A stretch of 64,000 nucleotides of DNA. It comes from Jackrogersella multiformis (taxonomy: Eukaryota; Ascomycota; Sordariomycetes; Xylariales; Hypoxylaceae). A program made the position numbers and the translations under genes. This document shows positions 25,301 through 37,853 of this stretch, piece by piece. Below the pieces are notes generated by a model that saw only the letters and a program-made list of their open reading frames with translations, was not told the DNA's origin and made no database searches. The DNA lies in the NCBI GenBank assembly GCA_902806575.1, contig CADCXD010000001.1, forward strand, positions 2,046,001 through 2,110,000, read 5' to 3'. The first letter of the stretch is position 1. Each line of letters begins with the position of its first letter.

Positions 25301-28300
25301 ACACGAGAGCTAAAGCGTGGGTGTCGTTAGCAATCAGTCTAGCGCCTTCCGATGTCAAGGGTTTGCTCCAGACATATCTGTCTGAATTTGAAGATGAAGG
25401 GGCGTATGGATACATGTCTCTTGGTCGGTCATTCGCAGTGGAAATGGGGTCGTCAATACCTGCCACAGATCAGAGATTAACCTCTCTAGACCCCGTTGGC
25501 GAGACTGCTATTAACACGGCGTCCCATTTCATTGCTCAATACACGACACGTCAAGAATACAGGTATGGTGAAACATTACCTAGCCATGGCACGGATCTGA
25601 TAAACATCATGCCAATGATGCGACGAGACTCCTTTATTAGAGCTGCACCATCTGATCGCGCCGACGCTGTCACGGCGTTGGCCCATGTGGAATCTCGTGT
25701 CACCGGCAAGAAATCCACGCCTCTCCAGGATGTGAGAGATATCCTCCGACGAGCCGCAGCTTTGCTGTGCCGCAGCGGGAGAGACGAGAGTTCCATCACA
25801 CATTATCTCGTTAGCATCCCCTTTAGAATATTTACCAAAGAGTCAGTCAATTTTGGGGTATCTCTCTGGTTAGGTGTCATAAATGAGAACCCTAGGATGG
25901 AGTCTCGAATTCTTGCTGAAATTGCCCAGCAATGGGAGCTTGCCATTCACAAGAGACTTGGACTGTTTAACCCTACCTTGATGTAAGATGAATCCCCGAG
26001 ATGCCTCTTTTTGATGCTAATTCTATCAGGCACCCTGACCCGTTCTTCCTTAAAGAGGAATTTGCCCCTAGTGATAATGAAGGTCTTACGAGGCGTCGAC
26101 AGCAAGTGCATAATCTGCTAGCTCCGCACACTCGACTCATACAGTTTTTCAGCAGTCACTTCAATGCTACCCGGCTAGGTAGCCCGGATATACATAGAAT
26201 CTTCATCCGTATGCTGAATTTGACGCTTGATGCTTTGAAAAGTTCTGTCTCCCACCCCATGGCTAGAGAGCTCCGTTTGAGGATTGTTCTCTTTAGCCTG
26301 AGAGTATTAAGGGTTAGCACCGCGGTGCGCACATCGACTCAATGGCGCCTCAAAGACAAGATCCTATCTGCAGGGTTGAGTTGGTTCAAATTCTCACCGA
26401 AATGGTCTTTTGGTAGCAACCTTCTCCAGTTGAAGACCGAAGTCCGGCTCATTGGCGATGTTATGAATGCTCTCAAGGCAGTTTCTTACATCGCGGCTCA
26501 GGCCGTTGGCAACTTTAAAATTCTGGCCCAAAAAGAGACGCTGCTTCAAACTTTGCTAGAGAGCGAACAGATCAGATTGAACGTTTGGGTTCACCCACTT
26601 AATGACGGGCCTCGGCAGCTGGTATTGACCCATCACACTAGGACATGGCTTGAGGTGAGTGTACATGCCCCTAATTTAATAAGACGTCTTGTGCTAATTT
26701 ATAGACTACTCTGAAACCGCTCGTTCGAGTGGCTTGGGCTGAGGATCCTTCTCTAGCCATTCAGCTAGTCAGCAGATTCTCGATCCCGGCTGTACATAAT
26801 GAGGTCCGTTGGCTGTTATTGAATTTTCCGGCCAAGGCTATCTCCGATCCAGAGGCTCTCCCAATATTGTTGGGGGGTGAACTACCGCCTGACGTTCGGT
26901 TCCAGCTCAAGGTACTATACTATTTTCCCCTTTTCGTCTTGCCTTTTCACTAATGGATGTAGTTCTTACTCTTCTGGGCTCCGGTTAACCCCGTGACTGC
27001 TGTCACGTATTTCTTGCCGGCCTATCGAAACCATCCGTTCCTCATACAGTATGCCATGAGAGCGTTGGAGTGCCACTCGGTTGATGTGACCTTCTTCTAT
27101 GTACCGCAGATCGTGCAAGGTCTTCGGTTTGACGCGCTTGGATACGTGGAGCGTTACATTATTGAGACTGCGCAGTTCTCCCAATTGTTCGCCCATCAGA
27201 TCATCTGGAATATGAAGGCAAATTCCTACAAGGATGATGATGCTACAATCGTAAGTCCTCCTACTTTGACAGTCTGGGGGCCTTCTACTGACATGTCGCT
27301 AGCCCGATGCCATCAAACCTGCCCTTGATAAGGTGATGGAAAAGATGGTCAACAGTTTTTCTGCGGAAGACAAAAGTTTCTACGAACGAGAGTTCGCATT
27401 CTTTGATGAGGTCACTAGCATATCCGGCAAGCTTAAGCCGCTAATCAAGCGTGATAAGCCAGAAAAGAAGCAAAAGATCGAAGAGGAACTTCGAAAAATC
27501 CAAGTCGATGTTGGCGTCTACCTACCCAGCAACCCCGACGGCGTCGTCATCGGCATTGATCGGAAGTCCGGTAAGCCGCTTCAATCCCACGCCAAGGCAC
27601 CATACATGGCTACATTCCGCATCAAAAAGGCAAAAGGCGGCGTGGAGGAAACAGAAGAGGTAGCTCAAGAGGTGAGCAAGACGGGCCAGCCACCTGTCGA
27701 GAATACGATCGAGGTCTGGCAGAGCGCCATCTTCAAGGTTGGCGACGACTGCCGACAGGATGTGTTGGCCTTGCAGATGATTGCTGCGTTCCGCGGTATC
27801 TTCCACAATGTCGGACTCGATGTCTACGTATTCCCGTACCGCGTGACCGCCACCGCACCCGGCTGTGGTGTTATCGACGTGTTACCTAACTCCATTTCCC
27901 GAGACATGCTTGGCCGCGAGGCTGTGAATGGACTATACGACTATTTCATCAGCAAATACGGCAACGAGGACTCACTCCGCTTCCAGCACGCGCGCAACAA
28001 CTTCGTGAAGAGCATGGCCGCGTACAGCCTCATCTCCTTCCTGCTGCAGTTCAAGGACCGGCACAACGGCAACATCATGATCGACGACGCGGGCCACATC
28101 TTGCACATCGACTTCGGATTCTGCTTCGATATCGCGCCCGGCGGGGTGCGGTTCGAGCGGGCGCCGTTCAAGCTCACGGGCGAAATGCTGGCGGTGATGG
28201 GCGGTAGCACGGACCACCAGTCCTTCAAGTGGTTCGAGGAGCTGTGCGTGAAGGCGTTCCTGGCGTGCCGCCCCCACGCCGAGAAGCTGAGCCAGATCGT

Positions 28301-28496
28301 GCTGCTCATGATGGAGAGCGGGCTGCCGTGCTTCAAGCCCGAGAGCGTCAGGTTCTTCAGAGAGCGCTTCGTGCTGGAGCGCACGGAGCGTGAGGCCGCC
28401 GAATTCGTGAGGGGCCTCGTCAGAACGAGCGCGGGAAGCTACAGCACCATGGTCTACGACCAGTTCCAGCTCATGACTAACGGCATCCCTTACTAG
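22377..28496 (+). CDS. STT4: Phosphatidylinositol 4-kinase, type III alpha
   Basis: Makes the plasma-membrane pool of PI4P from phosphatidylinositol. Seven exons join in frame to 1933 residues: 22377-22565, 22629-24227, 24283-25982, 26030-26654, 26705-26911, 26963-27250, 27303-28496. The start MARNIRQQALQKIA is the usual fungal N-terminus. The first junction gives RIPM-TIREFEVLISLCKAAP, and the third gives NPTLM-HPDPFFLKEEFAPSD, both family-typical. The large N-terminal part is alpha-solenoid. The lipid-kinase domain is in the last exon: GDDCRQD near 1683, catalytic DRHNGN near 1788, and the metal-binding DFGF near 1806. All key residues are present and the length matches Stt4 orthologues. 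The last exon is noticeably GC-richer than the rest. It is expected to work with Efr3 and Ypp1 at the plasma membrane. Confidence 0.95.
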
Positions 28497-31364
28497 TTAG
28501 TTGGTGGCTTGCGAAGTAGGGATGTATACTGCGGGGAAGAATTTGGCGGTCTTGAGGAGGCGATGAGCTCCCTATTTTCAGTTCAGACAGGCTTTTATTG
28601 ATCGATCAAATTTCGGTGTAGTTAATACTTAATACTAGAGTGAGCCCCCACCCCTAACAGCGTCTTACAATGCGAGGATGTGTGAGGTGTGATTTTTATG
28701 AAGCTCTGGTGCTCTGTTGATGGGGCACACATCTGAGGCTTAGAGCCCTTAACTATGTCATTCTATTATTAGTTCCCTGGGATACCGGCCAGGATTTTCA
28801 ATGTGCCTTTTACATCGTCCACCAGCCATTCCAGTAGATGTTTGTCATGGCTGATAATTTTCGTGCTTGAATGCTATAGCCCGATTCGAGATCCACACCA
28901 GCTAAGTGGCGTTGACAGCTACACGAGATCCCAAACACAGTTGATACGATCTGACCAAAGGCAGTCAGTTGATGCAGTCTGCTTACGAAGAGACCTAGAA
29001 CACTAGGCAATAGGGAATCTACTATGTTATAAAGCACGCTGTAATTGAAGTGTGATGAAGCTTAATAGGTTGTTTAAACAGCCTTGTCTGTTATTAATCG
29101 ATTATATTTTCTGGGTTGCAGTGTCAAGTGAAGCTTTTGTTAATACATACCTAAGCAGCCTGAAATAGGTCAATTTAATGCCCGGTAAAATTGTTCGATT
29201 GTAGTATTTCTCTTTGACCAATGCTACTGCATGTCGTCTGCATACACCGGTCTTTAACTTGGGCGAGGAACTCGTAAAATCTATAGTTTAGGTCCATGGC
29301 CTTATCTATTGCTGCGATCATCTTAGTATGGATTGATAGGGTCCGATGATTGACTAAGGATAATACGGGTATCCCATGACAGCGAAGTGAATCAGCCGCG
29401 AGCACTTGTGCGATTGTAGCTAGGTATGAATGGTGCCAAGAATTGCCTTTATCAAAGACGGAGCCGACGAGAAATATTCATGATTGTTAGGTAGACAGCT
29501 ACATACTTAGTAGATAAAGTACCTTCGTATGTGATGGCCGCATATCAAGCAGATATCAATGGAGATCTAGAAGATCATTGCCGGGACTAGCAGGACCCGA
29601 TCCGGAGCCGAACGAAATCGTTGCAGGGTGTTCGGTCAGTTTCGCAATCTGCAATTGGGAGGGGAGAAGATATGATATATGGTATGATAAAAAATGACGA
29701 GTAACTACGTCAGTTTGAATAGTGATCTTCCAAGTTCTCGCGAGTCTCGTGGAGTTTCAACCCTCCCTTGATCCCCATATATATTATGGATTTTATTTTC
29801 TCGTTGAAAGAAACACACTGCACTGCATAATAAAATGAATGGCTGAGGAGCTACTACATATGTATGTACTAGGTAGGTACCTAAGTATCTAAGAAAGATA
29901 CGGGAATAATGACAAGGGTTGGATTACTTTACTTAAAATCCAAAGATTACGTACCTAGTAGCGGGCCGCCTCCTTTTACTTTTCACGAGCTAGCAACAGC
30001 GACACATGGTTGCAACAACCTTTTTATTGCAGACATCAGGTACCTTGCTAGTGGGATAGGTAGTGTTGTCTTAGCGACATGCGCTACAATACCTTAGGTA
30101 GGATTTGATAGGTACCTAGGTACCTAGGTATGTACTCATGATGTATCCAAAGAGTACCTATCTTATTAGAAGCTTGTACATATTCGGACCGGTTCTTGTC
30201 TGCGAACATCCTAAAGGTCAGAATTCGACATGTTTCGAAACTTGCTCTGCTGCCCTGTCCGCCTGTTCGTATTTGCTAGGCAACCTTGTATGTTGACAAG
30301 GTTTGTGACAATAAATGATCGACTTCATTATATGAATTTACGAGCGTGGCAAGAAATGTCGTCAGGGAATTAACAACAGTTATAAAATATATGAAGGAAA
30401 GTTGTCGACTAAGATTCAAAAATCTCCAGGTGTGTTGCGAATCTCCTTTCAATTAAAATGCCCGTGATAAGGTTAAGCATTTATGGTTAGGTAAGTACTA
30501 GGAAAATAGGTATCTGCATTAGGTATCTTTTCTATTAATCTCTTAAGTAGGTACCTAGGTAGATGGTACTTGTGGAGTACTTTAGAGTCATGCTCATATC
30601 CGTAAAAATACTGGGAGCGCTGATTACGAACGATAATGCATTGATTTTATTGGTTCTCGGTGCAAGTAGACCCCCATTCGTTCCATCCCAAAAAAAGAAA
30701 GCAGACCAAGCGTTCAGCTGCAACCCACGCCCCAGCGCCCTAAGCCAATCTTCGCCTCCGTTTCTGGATTCCTTGGCTTTTTTATCCTTGACCTTTCCAT
30801 CCTTGACCTCTTCTTAACAGATAATCTGTCTCGAGTAGATCTCCCGTCATCCAAAATATCCAAAATAAACCCACCACCTACCACCTTTACCAACCTTATC
30901 ACCTTAGCAAGGTGCACTTTCGTTTGCAAATTGATAACTGACAATACATTCCTGTTCTTGTCTGACATAATTCTCGCTCGTTATCCGAAATCATTTTCTC
31001 ATCCTAATTATTATTCTCTTCCTTCGCTACCTAGAACCATAACATACGTACCGTCCCGTTATCTCCTTTACCTTAAGCTAATAACCTAAGTCGTTTATAC
31101 TTTTCTATTATTATCTGGAAACCCCAAAACGCGTAATCGAAACAAAGCTTGAAACCTTCCGTCATCATCACCACCACCACACCACCACAACGTCTCTGCA
31201 TTGTTGCTTTCGCGGCCTTTCGTCATTTGCCTAGTCAGCTATATTGAAGCCATGCTGCGATATTAATGTTCAAACATTTGCAACCAGCATAACATCGCAT
31301 CAATTGCGCATATTCTCCCCTTTCCTCTCCAGCCGACATTGTAGCTTGCATCAGCTGCATCGCC
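28497..31364. other. Intergenic, no gene seen
   Basis: About 2.9 kb with short frames only. It has several palindromic motif runs, including GGTACCTAGGTACCTAGG at 30111-30128 and GGTACCTAGGTAG at 30550-30562, and polypyrimidine-rich sequence from about 30970 to 31350 that looks like the long leader and promoter of the apyrase gene. Confidence 0.45.
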
Positions 31365-33525
31365 ATGGGGAAGAAATGTAAGCATTCCATCCACCCTTAA
31401 CCACCACGATATCCCGCTCGGCTCGCAGCAAATCTAACCGAACTTGTGTGAATTAGGGCGATGGGGTGTCATTCTAGATGCCGGTTCCTCGGGAACGCGT
31501 CTACATGTTTACCGGTGGCTAGATTCTTCGAAAGCACTCAAGGACGCATCGTACCAAGAATTGCATAGCTTGCCGAATATTGTTACCAAGGATAAATGGA
31601 CGAAGAAAATACGACCAGGCATTTCAACATTCGGCGATCATCCAGAAGATGTAGGACAAGATCATCTACAGAAGTTGGTAGAGCGAGCACTCGATGTCAT
31701 CCCCGACGACAAACACGCGGACACGCCGGTATTCCTCATGGCCACCGCTGGCATGCGGTTGTTGCCCCCTACTCAACAACGAGCAGTTATAACCGAAACT
31801 TGCTCGTACTTTCGCGCCAACACTCGATTCTTCCTACCCGATTGCGATACGCACATCCAAGTGATCCCCGGCGAGACGGAAGGCTTGTATGGGTGGATCG
31901 CGGCCAATTACCTTCTAGGAGGCTTTGACAACCCAGAAGGCCATGCCCATGGTAAGAATCACCATACCTATGGCTTTTTAGACATGGGCGGTGCTTCAGC
32001 ACAGATTGCGTTTGCACCGAATGCCACTGTAGCCGAGGAACACGGGAACGATCTAAAGTTGCTGCGAATGCGAAGTCTAAATGGTGCGCCCAAGGAATAC
32101 AAGGTCTTTACTTCGACGTGGCTTGGGTTCGGAGTCAATCAAGCCCGCGAACGTTACATCAAAACCCTAGTCGACGAGTTTCTGATTGATGGAGAGCATG
32201 AGGTACCCGATCCGTGTCTACCAAGAGGCTTACGAACGAATGAGAAGGGCGAGGCCATTAAAGGGACCTCGAAAGAGTTAGAGCTCGTTGGCACTGGCGA
32301 ATTCGATGAATGCTTACGACGGACGAAGCCGCTCCTAGGGAAAGAGATGCCATGCGAGGATAAGCCCTGTTTATTTAACGGCAAACACGTGCCGCCCATC
32401 GATTTCGATATAAACCATTTTGTGGGAGTTTCCGAATATTGGCATACCACTCACGGCGTATTCGCAAACAAGAATGACGACACGGCGTATGACTTCAACA
32501 CGTACCAGAAGAAGGTGTTGGAGTTCTGCAGTCAACGCTGGGAGGAAATCGAGTCGAATGTCGAGGCGCGGAAGAAAGACCACGGGAGGGAAGCACAGGA
32601 AGCCTGCTTTAAGGCATCCTGGCTAATTAGTGTGCTACACGAAGGCATTGGCATACCAAGATACGGCATAGAGCATACTCCGACCCCAGGTATTAACGTC
32701 ACTAAGGGAATTGGGGAGGCCGCTAAGGAAAAGGGGTTTCTGAACCCCTTCCAAGCTGCCGACGAGATTAACAACATTGAGATCAGCTGGACGCTAGGGA
32801 AGATGGTGCTCTATGCGGCCGGTCAAATACCTCCTCAAGATAACTACCGTCTTCCTGTGGGATTTGGAAGCAACGTGAAAGGCATCCCTTCGGACTTCCA
32901 ATATGCTGGATCCAGTTATAATATCACTTCAGAAGTGGACGATAACGATGACTGGAGTGATACCGCCGAAGATCTCATAGACCATGCGAAATCGAAGTCA
33001 ACATCCGGGTTCTTTTTCTTCTTGATTGTCTTCGTGTTCATCGCTTTCTTATTGCGGAAGCGAGATCGACGGATGCGGATTTATGGGAAGGTCAACAAGA
33101 TATTACGTCGTCGCAGGCGCCCGGGTAGCCCTCGGAAAGGCGGTTTGGGGTTTTCGGCTCTCACGCACAAACTGTTCGGCCTTGGACCGTATAACTACGA
33201 GAGGGTATTAGAAGAAGGTGATATCGATCAATTCGAACTCGGTGAAGCTTCGTCGGACGAGGGTGACCATTCCGATAGTAGTGTAGGAGGATCGAGAGTG
33301 GGTCGATCGTCGGGCCTAGCTACACCAAAGCTGAATGTCGGGTCGTTTGATGACCTGAAGAAGCATGGCCAACCAGGAAACGCCCTTGACCGAAGCGGTT
33401 TGGTGGTCCGAACAGAAAGCCGCGAGAGGCTGTTCCCACAAATGCTCAACGCCGGCCGGAGGAGTCGAGCGGCTAGCCCTACGAGACTAAAGAGTCCACT
33501 GATGGGCCCTCTAACGGAGGATTAA
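31365..33525 (+). CDS. YND1: Golgi apyrase / nucleoside diphosphatase (GDA1-CD39 family)
   Basis: Hydrolyses nucleoside di- and triphosphates in the Golgi lumen, removing the GDP or UDP released by glycosyltransferases. A 13-nt first exon (31365-31377, MGKK plus one base) joins at 31457 to a single long exon, giving 693 residues and the family start MGKKWRWGVILDAGSSGTR. The apyrase conserved regions are intact: ACR1 DAGSSGTR (12-19), ACR2 ATAGMR (100-105), ACR3 GETEGLYGW (143-151) and ACR4 DMGGASAQ (180-187). One hydrophobic segment near 523-537, followed by RKRDRR, gives a type I topology with a cytosolic tail of about 150 residues. This fits yeast Ynd1 better than Gda1, whose membrane anchor is N-terminal. 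Confidence 0.9.
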
Positions 33526-34250
33526 CGAAAGCTTTGTATTCTATTCTCATACCAAATGGGGAATCATCACGATTTGTTCAGGCGGCACGTTACATGTAGG
33601 GTTCGAGGATCGGAGTTATCAGGATAGGGGCATATGGCGAAGGAGTTTAGGCGGTATAGGATTATGGCTTCTTGTTATGAAACGAACCTTGCATGAGGTC
33701 AACTTGGAGCAAAAGCATTTGAGTCGTTTGGAGGCCCTGTTTTCTGTTTTCCCGGCACGCTTGTTGCATCGTGGACATTAGCTGGCAAGCTCGTCAGACA
33801 CATTACTTCGGCCACACGTGGTCTGAATATATCAAATACTTCAGCTTATCTGGTCGGTGCTATATCTTTAAGGCTCGTCCAGTATGAAGGATTATATTAG
33901 GTAGATTCTGTCGGTCTATAGCATCGAAACTCCTTTTATGTCTAACCGTCCTATCCTGGTCGCCGTTTTAAATCAATCGTATGGTAAATATAACCGTAGT
34001 GAGATTGTCCTCCGCCCCTGGAAATAGTCGAGCTAGTTTGCTAGCAATGTTCCGAATCGACTCGCTTCCAGCAGTAAATTGGCAGGTATTAGCCAATATC
34101 CAACTAGCTTTCATCATACGCCACTTTCTTCCTTGCTCTCTTTTTTTTGCCCTCCTATCTCCCCTTTCGAGCCAGGCACCACAGACGCTGACTTGTTCAC
34201 CAACCAACCACCCGCCCGCCCCCCTTGAAGCAACCACACACCACCCCACA
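33526..34250. other. Intergenic between convergent genes
   Basis: 725 bp between the 3' ends of the apyrase and Opi10/Hikeshi genes. No gene is supported. A plus-strand frame opening at 33981 runs through the Hikeshi gene and is its antisense shadow. Confidence 0.5.
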
Positions 34251-34922
34251 TCAATCCTGCTCCCTCTCGAGAAAGGCCGGATCGTTCCGGACCTTGTTCT
34301 CGAACTTGCGCCACCAGTCCTGGAAGGCCCTCAGGGGCACGACCTCGACGCCGCCGGCGCCCACGGTCCCGCTGAACCCCGACAGGAAGTTGAAGGCGTT
34401 CTGGATGATGCGCTGCGCCAGGACCTGCGTCGACGGCCTCCCCGCCCCTCCCGCAGCCCCGCCGCCGTCGGAAGCCTGCTGCTGCTGCTGCTGCTGCTGC
34501 AATTGCGATATGCGCTCGGCGACGGACGCCGCGTCCTCGACGCCGATGCCGATGACGACGCCCTCCGCGGCGGGGGCACCCGACGACGACGACGGCGGAG
34601 CCAGCTTGAACACGGCGCTCTCTTTGCCGGGGCCGACGCCGCCGAGGAAGCGGAACTCGGAGGCCGACGGGTCGAGCGCCAGGTAGATGGCGGCGGCGGC
34701 GGAGTCCGGGAGCGCGGCGCCCGGCAGCAGGAACACGGCCAGGTGCGAGAAGGGGCGCGGCGACGACGACGACGGGTTGGCGGCCGACGCCGGGAGCGCG
34801 TGCGGGATCGCGTACAGGAAGGAGGTCCCGCTCGGCTGCGAGGTCGGCGTCGTGATGAGCGGCTGCCCCGCCGGGACCAGCCCGAAGAGTGGCTGCTGCG
34901 GGGGTTGCAGGAGGTGCGACAT
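34251..34922 (-). CDS. OPI10: Hikeshi/Opi10 homologue, Hsp70 nuclear import carrier
   Basis: Single-exon gene of 223 residues. Family members carry Hsp70 into the nucleus during heat stress (Hikeshi) and in yeast affect inositol regulation (Opi10). The N-terminal beta-rich half shows LFGLVPAGQPLITTPT, FLLPGAALP and FRFLGGVGPGKESAVFKL, which are family landmarks. The C-terminal part AQRIIQNAFNFLSGF and FQDWWRKFENKVRNDPAFL is typical of the dimerising end. Between them are a polyserine stretch and a CAG-encoded polyglutamine run (about residues 141-149) followed by a Gly/Ala-rich stretch. The gene is very GC-rich compared with its flanks. Start at 34922 fits the family MS..F(G)LVPAG pattern with a short lead. 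Confidence 0.9.
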   Translation of the reverse strand: MSHLLQPPQQPLFGLVPAGQPLITTPTSQPSGTSFLYAIPHALPASAANPSSSSPRPFSHLAVFLLPGAALPDSAAAAIYLALDPSASEFRFLGGVGPGKESAVFKLAPPSSSSGAPAAEGVVIGIGVEDAASVAERISQLQQQQQQQQASDGGGAAGGAGRPSTQVLAQRIIQNAFNFLSGFSGTVGAGGVEVVPLRAFQDWWRKFENKVRNDPAFLEREQD

Positions 34923-35974
34923 TGGTGTGGTGTCGGGTGCGATTGCGGTTGCGGTTGCGCGGTGAGGGTTGGGTTGGATGTATAGGTACCTAGGTAGGTA
35001 CCTAGGTAGGTCTATCGGCGCCTTCTGTGTGACCGTGGCCGTGTTCGTGTACGAGGTCGAGGGGATGGATGTGGATGTTTAGGTAGGTGGTAGCTTCTTC
35101 CTTGGTGGGTTTGCAATGCCAATGTCGATGCCGATATCAATTGACGCGGTAGGCGTCGGCATGCGAGGGTTCGATCTGGACCGAGAGGTCGCGTCGTGCG
35201 ACGTACAACGTGAGACGTGAAGATTGGAACCTATTGGAAAATAGGTACCTACCTTCAGGTACCTAGGAATAAAAAGGAAGGAATGCAGAAGCTGGAGCTT
35301 CGAAATGTACCTATAGGATTCGACGTCATCACCGTTTGTGGAGGGGCAGAAAATGCGAAATGTTTCCGGGTGGGGGGTTAAGGTACCTTCCGTGTTACCT
35401 ACCGTATCCGGTAACGCATGTCGGTAGGGCCTAATGAATCCCTAGAGAGCTAAGCCGTGTAACGTTAGAAGTCCATCCTTACCAATGTAAGTACTATCCA
35501 TCAAGCTATTACCTCTATGATGTCCATAATGTATGTTAGTGGCACGGAATAGCGGTAACTAGGCACCACTAGGTATGATACTGCTCTTAAACCGAGCATT
35601 GATTACTCTTGTCTAACATGTGCCTCAGAAAAAGACTTTTAGGTCTTATCCACCCACTTATACGAGAAGTCTTGCGAGACATGTCAAACGAGGCAGCAAT
35701 AGAGACCATTGGAAAGAAACTTAGACGTCAGCCGCAGCTTGAGTTTTTTTTAAGAGGACGGGCGATCCGCTCCTATTCTCCTCAGAAGACAGCATCAAGG
35801 CAGTTCTCTTCTTTGAGTCATCAGAATAACAACCACAAGCTCGACCATCTTAAATATCAGGTGGTATCTACAACCTCGTGGTTTTTATCTATAAAGCCTT
35901 ATAGCTCGGCCACATCCGTATCAAGTATACACCAAATACTTAGAAAACTTAGGAAGCTGGGCGACTCATCTAAG
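34923..35974. other. Divergent intergenic region with in-frame extension
   Basis: Promoter region for Opi10/Hikeshi (minus) and the Nudix gene (plus). It carries motif runs at 34984-35010 and 35245-35266. Codons 35609-35974 are open in the same frame as the Nudix gene and may encode an alternative N-terminus (see that entry). Confidence 0.5.
34984..35010. repeat. Palindromic AGGTACCTAGGT repeat tract
   Basis: The tract alternates AGGTACCT and AGGTAGGTACCT units for 27 bp, directly upstream of the Opi10/Hikeshi start. It is one of at least twenty such short tracts in non-coding DNA of this window; similar ones are at 30111-30130 and 57821-57838. Confidence 0.7.
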
Positions 35975-37057
35975 ATGCCGGGCCTCATGAACAATCTCGA
36001 TATTACGAAGGAGGCCGATGCGTAAGCCAAACCCCTTCACCTCAATATGATATCCAATATAATAAACTACGTATCGAAACTAAACGCCCCTTGTATATAT
36101 AGCTTTCCTTACGCGGAGAACGAGCCAGAGGCGTTTAAAGCTCTTAACGACACGCTGTACACGCTGGTCTGGAAGGACGGACAGCCACTAGGCTACATGC
36201 TCGACTCCGTGCTCAAGCAGCTGCTCGCAACGCCCGAGGAGGTCCGCGGCCCCGTCGCCGTGGACGAGGCGAAGCGCACGGTCCGCGCATTCGAGCTGCC
36301 TTCGGAGGCGGAACGAACCGCGCTTGTCGCGGGCTTGATGAAGTACTGGCGGGAGAACCAGACGTTCGACATACTAAAGGGCTGGCGTGACGAGCTGTGG
36401 CCCGTTTACGGCAGCGACGACCAGATCCTGTACAACGCCGAGCGCAGCGGCACGGGGCTGCTGGGGATCATGCGGTACGGCGTGCACATGACGGGCTACG
36501 TGCGGGACGAGGCGGCGAGCTACGGCATGAAGATCGTGGTGGCCCAGCGGGCTGCTAACAAGTCTACGTACCCTAGCATGCTGGACAACACGGTGGCGGG
36601 CGGCCTCATGACGGGCGAGGACCCCTTCGAGTGCATAATCCGCGAGGCGGACGAGGAGGCGGACCTCCCCGAGGCGCTGATGCGGGAGCGGGCTAAGCTG
36701 ACGGGCATGGTCACGTACATCTACATCACGGACGAGCGGGCGGGCGGCGAGGCCGGCCAGATTTACCCAGAGACCCAGTGGGTGTACGACATCGAGCTGC
36801 CGGCAGATTTCATACCCACGCCCAAGGACGGCGAGGTCGCGGGCTTCTACCTATGGACGGTGGACGAGGTGCGGGAGAAGCTGGCCGAGGGCCGCTTCAA
36901 GCCCAACTGCGCTCTCGTCTTGGTCGACTTCTTCATCCGCCACAGCATCATAACGCCGGAGAACGAGCCCGACTACGACGAGATCGTGCGGCGGCTGCAT
37001 CGGAAGCTGCCTTTCCCGGGGCCCCATCAGGCTGGTCCTTCGACGACAACATCATAA
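35975..37057 (+). CDS. DUF4743/Nudix hydrolase, thiamine-pyrophosphate type
   Basis: A Nudix-family diphosphatase of the kind fused to thiamine pyrophosphokinase in yeast Tnr3, here without the kinase. Family members hydrolyse oxidised or damaged thiamine diphosphates. Exons 35975-36021 and 36103-37057 give 333 residues; the GTAAGC donor and ATATAG acceptor yield NNLDITKEADA-FPYAENEPEAF, which matches the family N-terminus. DUF4743 covers about 20-140 (TLYTLVWKDG, LKGWRDELWPVYG). The Nudix box GGLMTGEDPFECIIREADEE (about 182-201) has the full GX5EX7REUXEE pattern. The frame is open without a stop back to an ATG at 35609, which would add 122 residues including a Ser/Arg-rich, mitochondrial-presequence-like stretch (RGRAIRSYSPQKTASRQFSS). 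I prefer the short start from family comparison. Confidence 0.85.
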
Positions 37058-37330
37058 GCCCCTCCCCCATCGATCAGTCTCTTCCCCCTTCTTGAAAATA
37101 CCGTTGATCCAGATGACTGGCAGGGATTGCTTGATTACCTAGGTATACAATAGCTTTACCCAGGTTATTAATAGACCGCGAATCAGCGTCCATTGCTACC
37201 TATGCGTAGCTGTAACATGCAATTGTGGTTTTCTCTCTACGCCTTCGCCTTCCAAATTCTAGTTTCCCACCAACTCGTAATCCGTCATGAGCTCGTCGAT
37301 GGGATGAATGATACGTGCTAAATTGATTGA

Positions 37331-37853
37331 TCATTTCTTGATCAGGAGGTAGGTGTTCTCGACGCGCAATGGCGTTAACTTTTTGTATGGGCCCTCCAGT
37401 TGCATCAGCAGTCCACCGAATGAGATGTAGGCACGGCTGCAAACCATGGTATTAGCACCGGCCGGTTTAAGAGACAAGAACGAGAAGAAATAATAGTAAA
37501 AACACATACATAGTCTGACCATCGGCGCCGTCCTCGAACTTGTAGATCTTGCCGTGGCACACGTAGTCGTACATGTCGGCCAAGGTAGACTCGCCGCGGA
37601 CATGCCTCCAGCCCTTCTCTTCCTCCTCGTCCTTGGTGCCGTCGAGGTTGAGGCTGGTGGTGAGGAGCACCTCGATGTTGATGCCCTCGCGCACGACGAA
37701 CAGCTCGCTGTTGATGTCCAGCGACATGGTGGTCTGGTTGTCGGTCGACGTGCACGCGATGCGCGCCACCCGGTCGTACTTGCTCTGGTCCCGCTTCGTG
37801 ATCGTGAACGTGTCCTCGAAGAGCTGGGCGTCGCCCGCTGCGAGGTTGGACAT
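37331..37853 (-). CDS. RPB8: RNA polymerase I/II/III common subunit RPABC3
   Basis: Shared small subunit of all three nuclear RNA polymerases, 149 residues. Exon 1 is 37853-37510 and exon 2 is 37436-37331, with a GTATGT donor and TTTGCAG acceptor. Family landmarks are LFEDTFTITKRDQSKYDRVARI at the N-terminus (OB fold), DLN..SELFVVREG, ADMYDYVCHGKIYKFE, and the C-terminal SFGGLLMQLEGPYKKL ending VENTYLLIKK. Reading through the intron gives a spurious hydrophobic tail, so the splice is needed. Its 3' end converges on the Nudix gene with 273 bp between stops. A (GGTTGA) repeat at 37933-37951 lies in its promoter. Confidence 0.93.

Noticed and set aside
33981..34985. Plus-strand frame of 334 codons
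   Set aside because: It lies antisense to Opi10/Hikeshi, is Arg/Gly-rich and shows no domain; the minus-strand product is clearly recognised.
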